NCBI GenBank assembly: GCA_005799265.1
Contig: SYHD01000113.1
Location: 1-47,885 of the forward strand
Origin: Planctomycetia bacterium
GTDB lineage: Bacteria > Planctomycetota > Planctomycetia > Gemmatales > Gemmataceae
Direction: 5' to 3'
Length of the DNA: 47,885 bases
Shown piece by piece: positions 8,554 through 17,637 of the stretch. Each line of letters opens with the position of its first letter. Position 1 is the stretch's first letter. The position numbers were made by a program, and so were the translations under genes. The notes below the pieces were generated by a model. That model did no database searches, had not been told where the DNA came from, and worked only from the letters and a program-made list of their open reading frames with translations.

Positions 8554-10262
8554 TTCTTGACTCCCAACGCGGTCGAGCCGCACTCGTGCTGGATGCCGCG
8601 AACAATAAACGGCGAGGCGGGCAGACCCGCAGCATTGATCAGGTTGCCGTCGGGCCACTGGCGATAAGCATAACGAACCGTCAGCGGCCCCTTGAGACCG
8701 GCGGCATCCAAGCGAACCGCGGAGCCGTCGATCTTCCCCTGGAGCGCCACGAACTTGCCGTCTTCACCTGCCGCTTCAAACTGGCGGAGCTTGCCGTCCC
8801 GCGTGGACAGGCCGGCGGCGTGTTTGAAGCGAATCAAAAGCTCGTCGCCGACGCGCTCGACCGAGTCGAACAGCGGGCCGGAGAATTCGATCTTGTCGCC
8901 ATAGACCAGGCCGCGCGCCGCCAGAGCCAGCCGTTCCCCGGCGTGGCGTCTTTGGGGCGGATGAAGCATGCCTGTCGTCTGTTCGTAATAGATCGCCATG
9001 CCGACATTACGGGCCAAGCCCAGGACTTGGCGCTGCTCGTCGCGGATACGCGCCCATTCGCCGACGATCTCTTTCTGCTCGGCAGTCGGCAGTTTGCCGT
9101 TGTGAACCTGGTCCGCGCCGAAACCGATGCGCGGCAACTGCACGTAGAGGAACGGAAAATCCCCCTGGCCCCAATCCCTGCGCCAGCCCTCGATCAGGGC
9201 GGTCAGCCGCCGATGGTAGCCGACACCGAACACGTCCTTGACGGCGTCGGACTCCCCTTGATACCAGATGACGCCGCGAATTGCCAGGGGTTGGATGGGG
9301 CGGATGGCCCGCGTGTAACAATCGCCGTCGGCCGCGCCGCCGAGCTTGAGGTCCTTCACCTTGTCGCCTGGCAGCCATTGCCGAATCGAAGTGGCATCGA
9401 CGGCGGCGTGGATGAGACCGACGGGCACTTGCAGTTTTTCTTGCAGGGCGGCGCCGAAAAAGTATCCGGTGCCGGAGAAGGGGAGGATGCTTTTCTTGTC
9501 GGCCGCACGCCAGCCGGCGTACAGCAGCGGCGGCCGGTTCAGGGCGTAGCTTGACTCGGGGAGCATTTGCAGGCGGAGTAGCGGGTTGGTCTTGTCCGGA
9601 ATCTTGCCGGCATCCTGGGTGTAGGTCACGCCCCAACGCATGTTGGATTGCCCGGCGCAGACCCAGACCTCGCCGACGTACACTTCCTTGAGCGCGATCG
9701 TCGCCTTGCCGGCGATCGTCAGGGCAAAAGGCCCGCCGGCGTCACCCGGGTCGACATCGACACGCCAGGCGCCGTTGGCGTCCGCGCTGGTCGCGAATTT
9801 CTTGCCGCGGAAAGCGACCGTTACCTTTTCTCCAGGGATCGTCGTGCCGAATATCGGGGCCTTGGCGCCGCGCTGGAGGACCATGCCGTCGCCGAGAATC
9901 GCCGCCAGTTTCAGATCGGCGACGTGGACCTGCTTGAACTCGATGGTCTTGCCGCCCTGGATAGTCATGGCGAAGGGCCCGCCCGCCGTGCCAGGCTCGA
10001 CCTCGATCCGCCATTTTCCGGCCTTGTCAGTCAGAGTGCCGTACGTCCGGTCTCGAAACGTGATGGTCACCTTGTCACCGGGTTTGGCGAAACCGTTGAC
10101 CGGAGCGCGGACACCGCACTGCAACACCATGCCTTCGCCCCACTCAAGGCCGAGGGCGGTAATGTCCGCGTTTGCCGGAGCGACCAGAAGAGCCAGGGCG
10201 ATCAGAGCCGCCGCGCGATTGCGAATCGTCAAGCTCGACGCGGATCGAAGCGTGTGCCGCAT
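8550..10262 (-). CDS. Sialate O-acetylesterase-like SGNH hydrolase with duplicated N-terminal domain
   Basis: Exported 570 aa esterase of the sialate 9-O-acetylesterase family, which removes acetyl groups from sugars. After a signal peptide (AALIALALLVAPANA) come two tandem beta domains of about 82 residues: residues 36-117 with EGMVLQCG and 118-199 with DGMVLQRG, each with a PG(D/E)KVT strand, a W-R-(I/V) segment and AGGPFA(M/L)TI. Family members normally have one. The catalytic core follows, with Ser206 in the GQSNM block and a GVIWYQGESDA block. The frame extends upstream to a TTG at 10307, but the ATG at 10262 sits just before the signal peptide. The gene overlaps the LamG gene downstream by four bases. 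Confidence 0.86.
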   Translation of the reverse strand: MRHTLRSASSLTIRNRAAALIALALLVAPANADITALGLEWGEGMVLQCGVRAPVNGFAKPGDKVTITFRDRTYGTLTDKAGKWRIEVEPGTAGGPFAMTIQGGKTIEFKQVHVADLKLAAILGDGMVLQRGAKAPIFGTTIPGEKVTVAFRGKKFATSADANGAWRVDVDPGDAGGPFALTIAGKATIALKEVYVGEVWVCAGQSNMRWGVTYTQDAGKIPDKTNPLLRLQMLPESSYALNRPPLLYAGWRAADKKSILPFSGTGYFFGAALQEKLQVPVGLIHAAVDATSIRQWLPGDKVKDLKLGGAADGDCYTRAIRPIQPLAIRGVIWYQGESDAVKDVFGVGYHRRLTALIEGWRRDWGQGDFPFLYVQLPRIGFGADQVHNGKLPTAEQKEIVGEWARIRDEQRQVLGLARNVGMAIYYEQTTGMLHPPQRRHAGERLALAARGLVYGDKIEFSGPLFDSVERVGDELLIRFKHAAGLSTRDGKLRQFEAAGEDGKFVALQGKIDGSAVRLDAAGLKGPLTVRYAYRQWPDGNLINAAGLPASPFIVRGIQHECGSTALGVKK

Positions 10263-10444
10263 AGATGACAAGTGCCCTGGAGGCGTTGCGCGGAAGTCCT
10301 GGTTCAATTTCCGATTATCCTATGTGTAATCCCCGCAGCCACGTGGAATCTCAGCTCGTCGGACTTGCTGTTCACCAGTGATTTCGGCCACAGCAAACCG
10401 CCGCGTGTCGGGGCGTCATCCATCGTCCTTTCGAGAGTGAGCGT

Positions 10445-12922
10445 TTATTTTTCGCGGAAGGCATACAGATGGCCGTCGTCACAGCCGACGACCAGGACGC
10501 CGTCCGCCGCCACGGGAGACGCGTGACAGGTGCCGCCGAGGGTGAAGGTCCATGCTACTTTGCCGGTTGGATCCGTCACGTAAAGGTTGCCTGAGACCGC
10601 GGCGAAACAGACGAAATCTCCAAGAGCCAGCGGTGTGCCCATGGCCGCCAGCTTGGGATAGTTCGCGAGTCCCTTGGAGCGAATGCGCTGGACGTTTTCG
10701 AGCGTCGGCACTTTTTGGATGTCTTTTCCTTCCTGATCCAGATCGCTGACGGTTCCACCATGCGTGCCGTACTGGCTTTGAATCCCGGAGACGAAGAGCT
10801 TGTTTTTGTGGAACGCCATGCCTCCCCAACCCCAGGAGGCGTCGCCGAGGCGCAAGCGGCGGCCCGTGGCGGGATCCAGCTCGACAAGATAGTGCAGATT
10901 GCGAACCCAGAGCCGGTCGCGGTGATACGCCAGCGCTTCGACGGAGATCGGCACGAAAGAACGCCATACTTCCTTCCCCGTTTTGAGGTCCAGTGCATAG
11001 ACCAGTTCGTTCCACTGGGCACAATAGACGCGGTCGCCGTGGATCACAGGAGGCGGTTGTACGCAGTAGCCGCCCATGCGGAAGCTCCAGACTTTTTTTC
11101 CCGTCGCGCGATCGAGCGCGTAAAGGTGATGATCGTTGGCGCCGAAGACGACCAAACCGCCGGCCAGCACCGGCGAACCGCGCACCGGCCCCCCGGCCAT
11201 GAAGGTCCAGCGTTTCTTGCCCGTATCGGCCTCCAGGGCATGAAACGCGCCGCTGTCGGAACCCGCGTAGACCAGGCCACCAGCGACGGTGGGCGAACAA
11301 CGCACGGCGGCGCCGGTGTCGAAATGCCAGATCGACTTGCCGCTGCGGAGATCGACAGCGTGGATCTTTCCGGAATCGGAGCCGACAAACACCCTGGCGT
11401 CGCGGATGGCGGCCGCGCCAACGATGCGATCACCCGTGTCGAGTTTCCAGGCCAATTCCAACGGCAGCCGCAGGGAAATGCCTTCGCGGCCGGCGCGGTC
11501 AGGGCTGCCGCCGAGCATCGGCCAATCCTTGGCAGGATGCGGCTTGTCGAACAACGCGGGCTTGAGCAAATCGGCCACGACTTCGGGGGATGCCGCCGGC
11601 GTCTTGTCAATCGTCTCGGGTGTGGTGGGTTCCCCTTCTTTGGCGGGCTCGAAACAGTAGACATTGCCGTCGCGGCTGTGAAAGAAGAGTCGGCCATACG
11701 CCAGCGCCGGTTCGCCGCAAATGGTGTTGCCGGTCGAAAAGTTCCACACCGATTTGCCCGTCGTCATGTCGATGGCATGGACCGCGCCGCTGACGCCTTG
11801 CTCGCTGGGGACGGACTTGCCGTAGCTGAACGGATGAAGTCCCTCGAGGTCCCCGCCCGGTGGGATACCCGTGCCGAGGTAAACATACTTGCCGGCGATC
11901 ACGGGACTGCAACAACCGGAACTGCAGTTGACGCGGAACTTCCAGCGCTCCTTGCCGGTCAGGCGATCGACGGCCACGAACTCGGAGCCATAGGGCTTGA
12001 TGAGCACAAGATCTTTGGCGATTGTTCCCGGAGTGTAATGAAATCGCTTTGGCGCCTGCCAGAGCGTCTCCCCGGTGGCGGCGTCCAACAACGTGAACTT
12101 ATCGTCCTTGGACTGGAAGGCTGCGCAGGCAACGACGGTTCCGTCAGTCGACAGGGATGTCCAGGGATAGATGCCCTCGCGCCGCCAAAGCAGTTTGCCC
12201 GATGCCGCGTCGAGTGCAACCACGGAGCCGACCTGGGCTGCTTTCCAGCCGTGGGTGGCGCGCGTGCCGACGTAGACCTTGCCGTTCGCCGCCACGGGCG
12301 TTACAGGGCAGGCGCCGAATTCGTTGCCCAGGTTCGTGTGCCAGACCTTCTTGCCCGTCGCGGCAGCGAAGGCGCTGACGGTGGCCGTATCGCCTCCCTC
12401 GCTGCAAAAGACCAGGCCGCCGATGACGGGCAGGCCGGCCCGATGCGGATCAATCCCCTTGGCCTCGAGCGGTTGTTCCCAGATGTCCTTGCCCGTGGCG
12501 GCATCGAGAACCAGGAGGCTGGCCTTTTTCGGTTGATCGACGCCGTTGGCGCGAATGAGGACATGCAGTCTGCCGGCGGCGAAAGTCGGCACCGTGCGGA
12601 TGCCGCCAGCGATCCCGGCCCGTTCCCAGAGCAAACGGCCGGTGCGTGCGTCGAGGGCGAGGATGGAGCGCGTGTTGTGGATGCTGACGAAGACCTTGCC
12701 GTCCGCCACGATGACGCCGCCCCCCGCATCGCCGGACGCGTCGCCGTCAAGCCGGTAGGTCCAGGAAAGCTTGAAAGGAGGCTTGATCGAGTCCTCGTCG
12801 GCCACGCCGCTAAGGCCGGCGTTGCCGCGGTAGGCGGGCCATTCCGCGCCGGTGAGGGGCGTTTTCGGCCCGATCTGCCCCACGAGCATGGCGGCCAGCA
12901 AACCAGGGAGGATGGTATTCAT
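10445..12922 (-). CDS. Exported PQQ-type beta-propeller protein (large)
   Basis: Protein of 825 aa with a short signal sequence (MNTILPGLLAAMLVGQIG) followed by EWPAYRGNAGLSG, the usual entry of planctomycete 'outer membrane protein assembly BamB-like' propellers. Many blades can be recognised by repeats of the form G-x-V-(Y/F)-x-G...A-L-D-A-x-T-G-x-x-x-W, for example VYAGSDSGAFHALEADTG. The number of repeats suggests two propellers joined by a linker near residues 425-475 (KEGEPTTPETIDKTPAASPE). No catalytic residues of PQQ dehydrogenases could be identified, so this is more likely a binding or scaffold protein than an enzyme. It is transcribed divergently from the shorter propeller gene at 13162. 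Confidence 0.87.
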   Translation of the reverse strand: MNTILPGLLAAMLVGQIGPKTPLTGAEWPAYRGNAGLSGVADEDSIKPPFKLSWTYRLDGDASGDAGGGVIVADGKVFVSIHNTRSILALDARTGRLLWERAGIAGGIRTVPTFAAGRLHVLIRANGVDQPKKASLLVLDAATGKDIWEQPLEAKGIDPHRAGLPVIGGLVFCSEGGDTATVSAFAAATGKKVWHTNLGNEFGACPVTPVAANGKVYVGTRATHGWKAAQVGSVVALDAASGKLLWRREGIYPWTSLSTDGTVVACAAFQSKDDKFTLLDAATGETLWQAPKRFHYTPGTIAKDLVLIKPYGSEFVAVDRLTGKERWKFRVNCSSGCCSPVIAGKYVYLGTGIPPGGDLEGLHPFSYGKSVPSEQGVSGAVHAIDMTTGKSVWNFSTGNTICGEPALAYGRLFFHSRDGNVYCFEPAKEGEPTTPETIDKTPAASPEVVADLLKPALFDKPHPAKDWPMLGGSPDRAGREGISLRLPLELAWKLDTGDRIVGAAAIRDARVFVGSDSGKIHAVDLRSGKSIWHFDTGAAVRCSPTVAGGLVYAGSDSGAFHALEADTGKKRWTFMAGGPVRGSPVLAGGLVVFGANDHHLYALDRATGKKVWSFRMGGYCVQPPPVIHGDRVYCAQWNELVYALDLKTGKEVWRSFVPISVEALAYHRDRLWVRNLHYLVELDPATGRRLRLGDASWGWGGMAFHKNKLFVSGIQSQYGTHGGTVSDLDQEGKDIQKVPTLENVQRIRSKGLANYPKLAAMGTPLALGDFVCFAAVSGNLYVTDPTGKVAWTFTLGGTCHASPVAADGVLVVGCDDGHLYAFREK

Positions 12923-13161
12923 GGAAAGTCCCGTGCGTTGTCGTGGTCGGGATGACGCTCAGTTACCGATATCAGTAAAATGAACGAAAGCAACAACCAA
13001 GATTGTCATTGGAATGCCCGCTTGTAAAGGATAATCTAAGTCTCAGTCAGGGCTGATCCTGGCTTTCATGGTCGGGTTCATCGCCATGCTCTGTTGTCGG
13101 CGTGTCCATCATTGATGGCATGCGCCCGACAAATGCGAGAACCTTCCCATTCGAGTTCATC

Positions 13162-14442
13162 ATGGCAAGAATGACGCACGCACTGATGTTGGTCCTGGGT
13201 TTCATCGGAATCGCTCACGCCGACAACTGGGAGCGTTTCCGTGGTCCCAACGGGACCGGCACGAGCGAGGATAAAAACGTCCCGCTCAAGTTCGGCGTAA
13301 ACAAGAATGTCGTCTGGAAGGTCGAGTTGCCGGGCGTCGGCAATTCCAGTCCGATCATCTGGGGTAAGCACCTGTTTCTCCACTCGGCCAGCAGAGACAG
13401 CAAACAACGGAGCCTCCTTTGCCTCGACACCTCGGACGGCAAGATCCGCTGGCAAAAAAGCATTCCCGGCACGACGGCCAAGATTCGCGCCGACAGTTCC
13501 GTGGCGTCGTCCACGCCGACTACGGACGGAGAAGCGGTCTATGTCTCGTTTTGGGACGGCAGGAACATCCTCGTTGCGGCATACGATTTCCAGGGAGAGA
13601 AACTCTGGGACAAGGAACTCGGTTCATTCAACAGTCAGCATGGCGCGGGGGCTTCGCCAATCCTCTACCGTGACAAACTCATCCTCGCCAATGACATGGA
13701 CAAGGATGATTTCACTACCAAGGTGCCGAACGCCCGGGCGTCGATGTTGCTGGCATTCGACAAGCGGACCGGACGGATCGTGTGGGAAACCGAGCGCGTG
13801 GCCGAGCGCGCCTGTTACTCCGCGCCATTCTTGCTGCACAGGCCCGGTCAGCAGGGGCCTGATCTGATCGTCACGAGCACCACCGCGGTTAGCGCCTACA
13901 ACGTCGAGACCGGCGCGAAGCTGTGGGAAGCCAAGGGCTGGCAAGAACATGCCGTCAAGGTGCCAATGCGCACGGTCGCGTCTCCCGCGTTGGTAGGCGA
14001 TATCTTGTGCGTGTGCAGCGGCGGCGACGCGGGCCGGTTCGCCGTTGGCCTTACCTTGCCCGGTGCCGGCAAGACGGAGGCGCCCAAGCGAATTTGGGAA
14101 AACCGCAAGGACTTCCCGTATGTCCCAAGCCCCGTGGCGCACGGCGAGCACGTGTACTTCGTCAACGACGCGGGTTTGGCGGGTTGCTGCCACGCCCACA
14201 CGGGAAAGCAAATGTGGCTTGAACGGCTCAGCGATGCGGGTTTCCACACTTCGCCATTGGTGATCGATGGCAAAATCTACGCGACCAGCGTCGCGGGTGA
14301 TGTGTATGTGATTGCCGCAGAGCCGATTTATCGGCTGCTTGCACGTAATGAGATGAGCGAGACGATCCGCGCCACCCCAGCGGTTGCCGACGGGCGACTT
14401 TACCTGCGCGGCGACACGCACTTGTATTGCATCGGCAAGTGA
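13162..14442 (+). CDS. Exported PQQ-type beta-propeller protein (small)
   Basis: A 426 aa protein with a signal peptide (THALMLVLGFIGIAHA) and then NWERFRGPNGTGTSEDKNVP, the standard N-terminal motif of exported planctomycete propellers. Blades recur as LLCLDTSDGKIRW, LLAFDKRTGRIVW, VSAYNVETGAKLW and so on, enough for a single seven- or eight-bladed propeller. No catalytic motif is seen. The frame is open from a GTG at 13102, but the ATG at 13162 (or 13171) stands directly before the signal peptide; neither has a strong Shine-Dalgarno sequence. It is divergent from the large propeller gene; both may serve the same exported assembly, which is only an inference. Confidence 0.85.
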   Translation: MARMTHALMLVLGFIGIAHADNWERFRGPNGTGTSEDKNVPLKFGVNKNVVWKVELPGVGNSSPIIWGKHLFLHSASRDSKQRSLLCLDTSDGKIRWQKSIPGTTAKIRADSSVASSTPTTDGEAVYVSFWDGRNILVAAYDFQGEKLWDKELGSFNSQHGAGASPILYRDKLILANDMDKDDFTTKVPNARASMLLAFDKRTGRIVWETERVAERACYSAPFLLHRPGQQGPDLIVTSTTAVSAYNVETGAKLWEAKGWQEHAVKVPMRTVASPALVGDILCVCSGGDAGRFAVGLTLPGAGKTEAPKRIWENRKDFPYVPSPVAHGEHVYFVNDAGLAGCCHAHTGKQMWLERLSDAGFHTSPLVIDGKIYATSVAGDVYVIAAEPIYRLLARNEMSETIRATPAVADGRLYLRGDTHLYCIGK

Positions 14443-14664
14443 TCCAAGCGGGCGGTAGAGTCAAGCATGCCGCGCACTCAGGGTGGGTTGGGCCCACATC
14501 CCAACAAAAAGGACCGGCTGGTTGGACAGCGTGGCCGCCACGCGCGGTTCGAGAAGCGCGGGCCATGACCGGCTACCTGAAAGTACACACCAGAGCCGGA
14601 TTTGCAGTGCAATCCTTCCCGCGATGTGTTACATTGAATCGATCGAAAAGCTACCGCCGAGCGT

Positions 14665-16092
14665 ATGCGAGATGCCAACATGGATCCTCAAGCCAAGCCA
14701 GCGTGTTCGTTTTCGACATCGCGCCGAGGATTCTTGCGCGCCGGGGGATTGGGGCTTTTCGGCCTGACCTGGCCGGCGTTGCTGCACGCTCAGGCTGCTT
14801 CCCCGCCGCGAGGTTCGCAGGCCAGGGCCAAGGCCTGCATCCTTGTCTACCTCGACGGCGGCATGAGCCACATCGACACGCTGGACATGAAACCTTCCGC
14901 TCCGGCCGAGTACCGCGGCGAATTCAGGCCCATCGCCACCACGATTCCCGGCGTGCCGATCTGCGAGCATTTGCCTCGCATGGGGCGAATCCTGCACGAC
15001 TGTTCGCTGGTGCGCACCATGAGCCAGCGCGGCCGCGGCATCATCGGCGACAACCATCACACCGGCGCTTATTACTACCTGACCGGCCACGTGCCCGATC
15101 CGTCGTTCGGGCAACTCGGCCTCAACCGCAGGCCGCAGAGTGAAGATTGGCCGTTCATCGGCTCGGTGGTGGCTTTGAAGAATGGGACCCAGCACGCTTT
15201 GCCGTTGGTCGCTCTACCGGATCGGGCGCGCTCGGCGGAATACATTCGCGCCGGTCAGTTCGCCGGCAAGCTCGGCAACGCTTACGAGCCATTCCTGGTC
15301 ATGGGCAATCCGGACCAGCCTTCCGAGTTCACAGTGCCCAACCTTTCGTTGCCTACCGACATCACACTGGAGCGATTGGACGCCCGCCGCAATCTGCTGG
15401 GACAGATCGAACGGATGGACCGTTCGTTGGAACGAAGCGGGCAAGCGTATGACCAGCATCACGAGCGAGCGTATCGCATGCTGTCGAATTCCGTGCGCGA
15501 CGGCGGTTTCGATCTGGCGCGGGAATCGCAGCGTACCCGTGATCGCTACGGCGACGATGTCAACGCGCAGAGCATGCTGATGGCACGCCGGCTCGTCGAG
15601 AGCGGCGTGCCCTTCGTTTCGGTGCAGTGGCAGCGCCGCAACCGAGAAGAACTGTGCAACAGCTGGGATACGCACCGCAACAACTTTCATTGTCTGCGGG
15701 CGTTGCTCCCTTGCCTCGATCAGGCATTCTCCGCCCTGATCGAGGACCTGACGCAGCGCGGTCTTCTGGATGACACGCTGGTCGTACTCATGAGCGAGAT
15801 GGGACGCAAGACGCGTATCGGCGACCCGCGCGCCGGCGGCGAGAACGGCCGCGACCACTGGGTTCACTGCCATACCGTGCTATTCTCCGGAGGCGGTATC
15901 AAACGCGGCTTCGTCCTGGGCGCCTCCGACGACACCGCCTCCTATCCCGTGGATCGTCCAACCGGTCCCGAAGACCTGGCCGCCACCATCTATCACGCGC
16001 TCGGCATCACCGACCTGACTGCGCGAACACGCGAAGGCCAGCCGATCCACCTGCTAGACGACGGGGAGCCGATGCTCGCGTTGTTCGCCTAG
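14665..16092 (+). CDS. DUF1501 domain protein, Tat-exported
   Basis: Member of the DUF1501 family (475 aa), widespread in planctomycetes and related to the alkaline phosphatase/sulfatase superfamily; function not established. The twin-arginine signal is clear (SRRGFLRAGGLGLFGLTWP). Family blocks visible are KACILVYLDGGMSHIDTLD, GVPICEHLPRMGRI, VRTMSQRGRGIIGDNH, GVPFVSVQWQRR, TLVVLMSEMGRKTRI, GRDHWVHCHTVLFSGGG and, near the end, DLAATIYHALGI. The conserved Asp, Glu and His residues of these blocks could bind metal. DUF1501 genes normally accompany a DUF1549/DUF1553 gene, but none is next to this one. A hairpin repeat follows 23 bases after the stop and may end the transcript. Confidence 0.92.
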   Translation: MRDANMDPQAKPACSFSTSRRGFLRAGGLGLFGLTWPALLHAQAASPPRGSQARAKACILVYLDGGMSHIDTLDMKPSAPAEYRGEFRPIATTIPGVPICEHLPRMGRILHDCSLVRTMSQRGRGIIGDNHHTGAYYYLTGHVPDPSFGQLGLNRRPQSEDWPFIGSVVALKNGTQHALPLVALPDRARSAEYIRAGQFAGKLGNAYEPFLVMGNPDQPSEFTVPNLSLPTDITLERLDARRNLLGQIERMDRSLERSGQAYDQHHERAYRMLSNSVRDGGFDLARESQRTRDRYGDDVNAQSMLMARRLVESGVPFVSVQWQRRNREELCNSWDTHRNNFHCLRALLPCLDQAFSALIEDLTQRGLLDDTLVVLMSEMGRKTRIGDPRAGGENGRDHWVHCHTVLFSGGGIKRGFVLGASDDTASYPVDRPTGPEDLAATIYHALGITDLTARTREGQPIHLLDDGEPMLALFA

Positions 16093-16115
16093 CCGCTTGC
16101 TTCGCGTACCGGCCC

Positions 16116-16174
16116 GTTAGCCGGACGCGCAAGCGACGGATTTTCCGACTCCGTCGTTTGCGCGTCCGGCTAAC
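16116..16174. repeat. Dispersed palindromic repeat, copy 1 (hairpin)
   Basis: Inverted repeat with 25-base arms, 16116-16140 and 16150-16174, and a 9-base loop. The arms match at 24 of 25 positions; the exception can form a G-T pair. The core GCCGGACGCGCAAGCGACG recurs at 20136-20196. It lies just after a gene end and could act as a terminator or RNA-stabilising hairpin, though no U-run follows. Confidence 0.85.
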
Positions 16175-16249
16175 AAATGACTTTTGCCGTCAAATTTGGC
16201 CGTTAGTCTCCCCTCCATGAACCGTCCTTCTTGCGCCGCCGGATTTCGC

Positions 16250-16278
16250 TTGGCTGACGGCGTTCGGCAGAGTATCAT
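16250..16278 (+). promoter_or_regulatory. Possible promoter of the metallo-hydrolase gene
   Basis: TTGGCT (16250-16255) and TATCAT (16273-16278) are 17 bases apart, 35 bases before the ATG at 16314. Matches to consensus are partial. It lies after the hairpin repeat, which fits an independent transcription unit. Confidence 0.38.
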
Positions 16279-16313
16279 CCTCATAACGGCGTTTAGCTCA
16301 ACGGAGATATCGA

Positions 16314-17123
16314 ATGCGGCGTTTTGTGATGGCGTTTCTGCTGATGATCAGCCTCACCTTGATCGGCCTGCCTCTCGGCGTCACGGGCGAGAAGGACAAG
16401 CCAATCGGCCCGCTCGCGATCACCTATCACGGGCAATCGTTCTACACCGTCACGACCACCAAGGGCAAGGTCGTCGCGTTCGATCCGCATTACATCCTCG
16501 AATATCAACTCAACGAGGAAGCGCCGAAAAAAGCGGACGTCATTTGCGTGAGCCATAATCACAACGATCACACGCGCGTGCAGGTCTTCGAGAATCACAA
16601 GAAGGCGAAGATCTTCACCGGCCTCAAGGGCGCGAGCTTGAAAGCCGACTGGAACACCGTCAACGAGGAAGTCGGCGACATCAAGGTGCGCAGCGTCGGC
16701 GTCTATCACGACGACATGGAAGGCCTCCTGCGCGGCAAGAACGGCGTCTTCATTGTCGAGGTGGACGGCTGGCGCATTTGTCATCTGGGCGATCTCGGCC
16801 ACATTCTCACGCCCGCTCAGGTCAAACGCATTGGGCCGGTCGATGTGCTGATGATTCCCGTCGGCGGCATCTACACGGTCAACGGCGCCGAGGCGAAGAA
16901 AATCGTCGATCAGATTAAACCCAAGGAATACGTCTTCCCGATGCACTACGGCACCAAGGTCTTCGACCCCGTGCTGACGGCCGAGGAGTTTCTCGACGCA
17001 TTCCCCAAACGGCAGGTCGCCATCTCCGATGACAACGTGGTGAAGCTCAACAAGGACGATGCCCGGCCGCGGCCGCTCGTCGTACAGCTTCACTATTGGC
17101 CGAAGGAAGACAAGAAGAAGTGA
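16314..17123 (+). CDS. Exported metallo-beta-lactamase-fold hydrolase (UlaG-like)
   Basis: A 269 aa metal-dependent hydrolase with an N-terminal signal peptide (RRFVMAFLLMISLTLIGLPLG). The metal-binding signature HxHxDH is intact as His81, His83, Asp85 and His86 (SHNHNDH), with further ligands probably His132 (VYHDD), Asp160 (HLGDLGH) and His211 (MHYGT). The overall pattern is that of the UlaG/YtnP-like 'MBL fold metallo-hydrolase' group, many members of which have no known substrate. A GGAG lies 7 bases before the ATG. It stands alone, with a hairpin repeat on each side, so it is probably a single-gene transcript. Confidence 0.88.
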   Translation: MRRFVMAFLLMISLTLIGLPLGVTGEKDKPIGPLAITYHGQSFYTVTTTKGKVVAFDPHYILEYQLNEEAPKKADVICVSHNHNDHTRVQVFENHKKAKIFTGLKGASLKADWNTVNEEVGDIKVRSVGVYHDDMEGLLRGKNGVFIVEVDGWRICHLGDLGHILTPAQVKRIGPVDVLMIPVGGIYTVNGAEAKKIVDQIKPKEYVFPMHYGTKVFDPVLTAEEFLDAFPKRQVAISDDNVVKLNKDDARPRPLVVQLHYWPKEDKKK

Positions 17124-17129
17124 TCCAAG

Positions 17130-17184
17130 GAGCCGCGCACGAAGCAAGTGGCTTGGCGAAATCCGCTTGCTTTGTGTGCGGCTC
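17130..17184. terminator. Imperfect hairpin between convergent genes
   Basis: Arms 17130-17151 and 17163-17184 pair at about 19 of 22 positions around an 11-base loop. It lies 6 bases after the stop of the metallo-hydrolase and 2 bases from the end of the gene on the other strand, and so could terminate both. Its sequence (AGCCGCGCACGAAGCAAG) differs from the hairpins at 16116 and 20136 but has the same layout. Confidence 0.6.
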
Positions 17185-17186
17185 TT

Positions 17187-17552
17187 TCACGGCAGATGCT
17201 CCGCGTCGGGTGAATCGTTCGCGATAGGCGCCTCGCTGGTATGCACGTCAACCGCCGCCTGTACCGCGTTGTCATTCGATTCCGCAGCGTCATCGTTGTC
17301 AAACCACTCGTGCCAGGGCACTTCCTGTGGTTCGCTCCCCGCGCCAGCGCCGAAGAGATCGGTGCGCACCGCCGCCTCATGTGAATATTCGGCGAGCTGA
17401 CCGATTTGCACGAGTTCGGGCGGCGCGACCGGCAGTGCGAAACTCGTGGGCGTCGCACGCTGCTCTAGCGCGTCCACTTCGAGTTGGGCCGACTTGCGGA
17501 TTTTCGTGGGCTTCCCAATACGTCGATATGCCGCGCGCATCCGTTCGAACAT
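17187..17552 (-). CDS. Small protein with planctomycete LExLExR N-terminal motif
   Basis: Predicted protein of 121 aa. The N-terminus is basic and contains AQLEVDALEQRATPTSFA, close to the 'LExLExR-xxPx' motif that stands near the start of many large exported planctomycete proteins. Here the rest is only about 90 residues, acidic and without a fold I recognise (EVPWHEWFDNDDAAESN). The frame is open to 17600, but GGAG 6 bases before the ATG at 17552 supports this start. It follows the ABC-2 permease gene by 85 bases on the same strand and could be the last gene of that cluster. It may be a remnant of a larger surface protein or a small exported protein of its own. Confidence 0.6.
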   Translation of the reverse strand: MFERMRAAYRRIGKPTKIRKSAQLEVDALEQRATPTSFALPVAPPELVQIGQLAEYSHEAAVRTDLFGAGAGSEPQEVPWHEWFDNDDAAESNDNAVQAAVDVHTSEAPIANDSPDAEHLP

Positions 17553-17637
17553 GACTCGCTCCCGGAGAAGGAATGATCGGTCATCTTCCTTTATCGGCAC
17601 AATCGGTCGCGGAACTTCAACGGCCGCAGCGTCATTC

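Noticed and set aside
10715..12955. Open frame of over 740 codons antisense to the large propeller gene
   Set aside because: It mirrors a clearly repeated propeller sequence on the other strand and has no motif or signal peptide.
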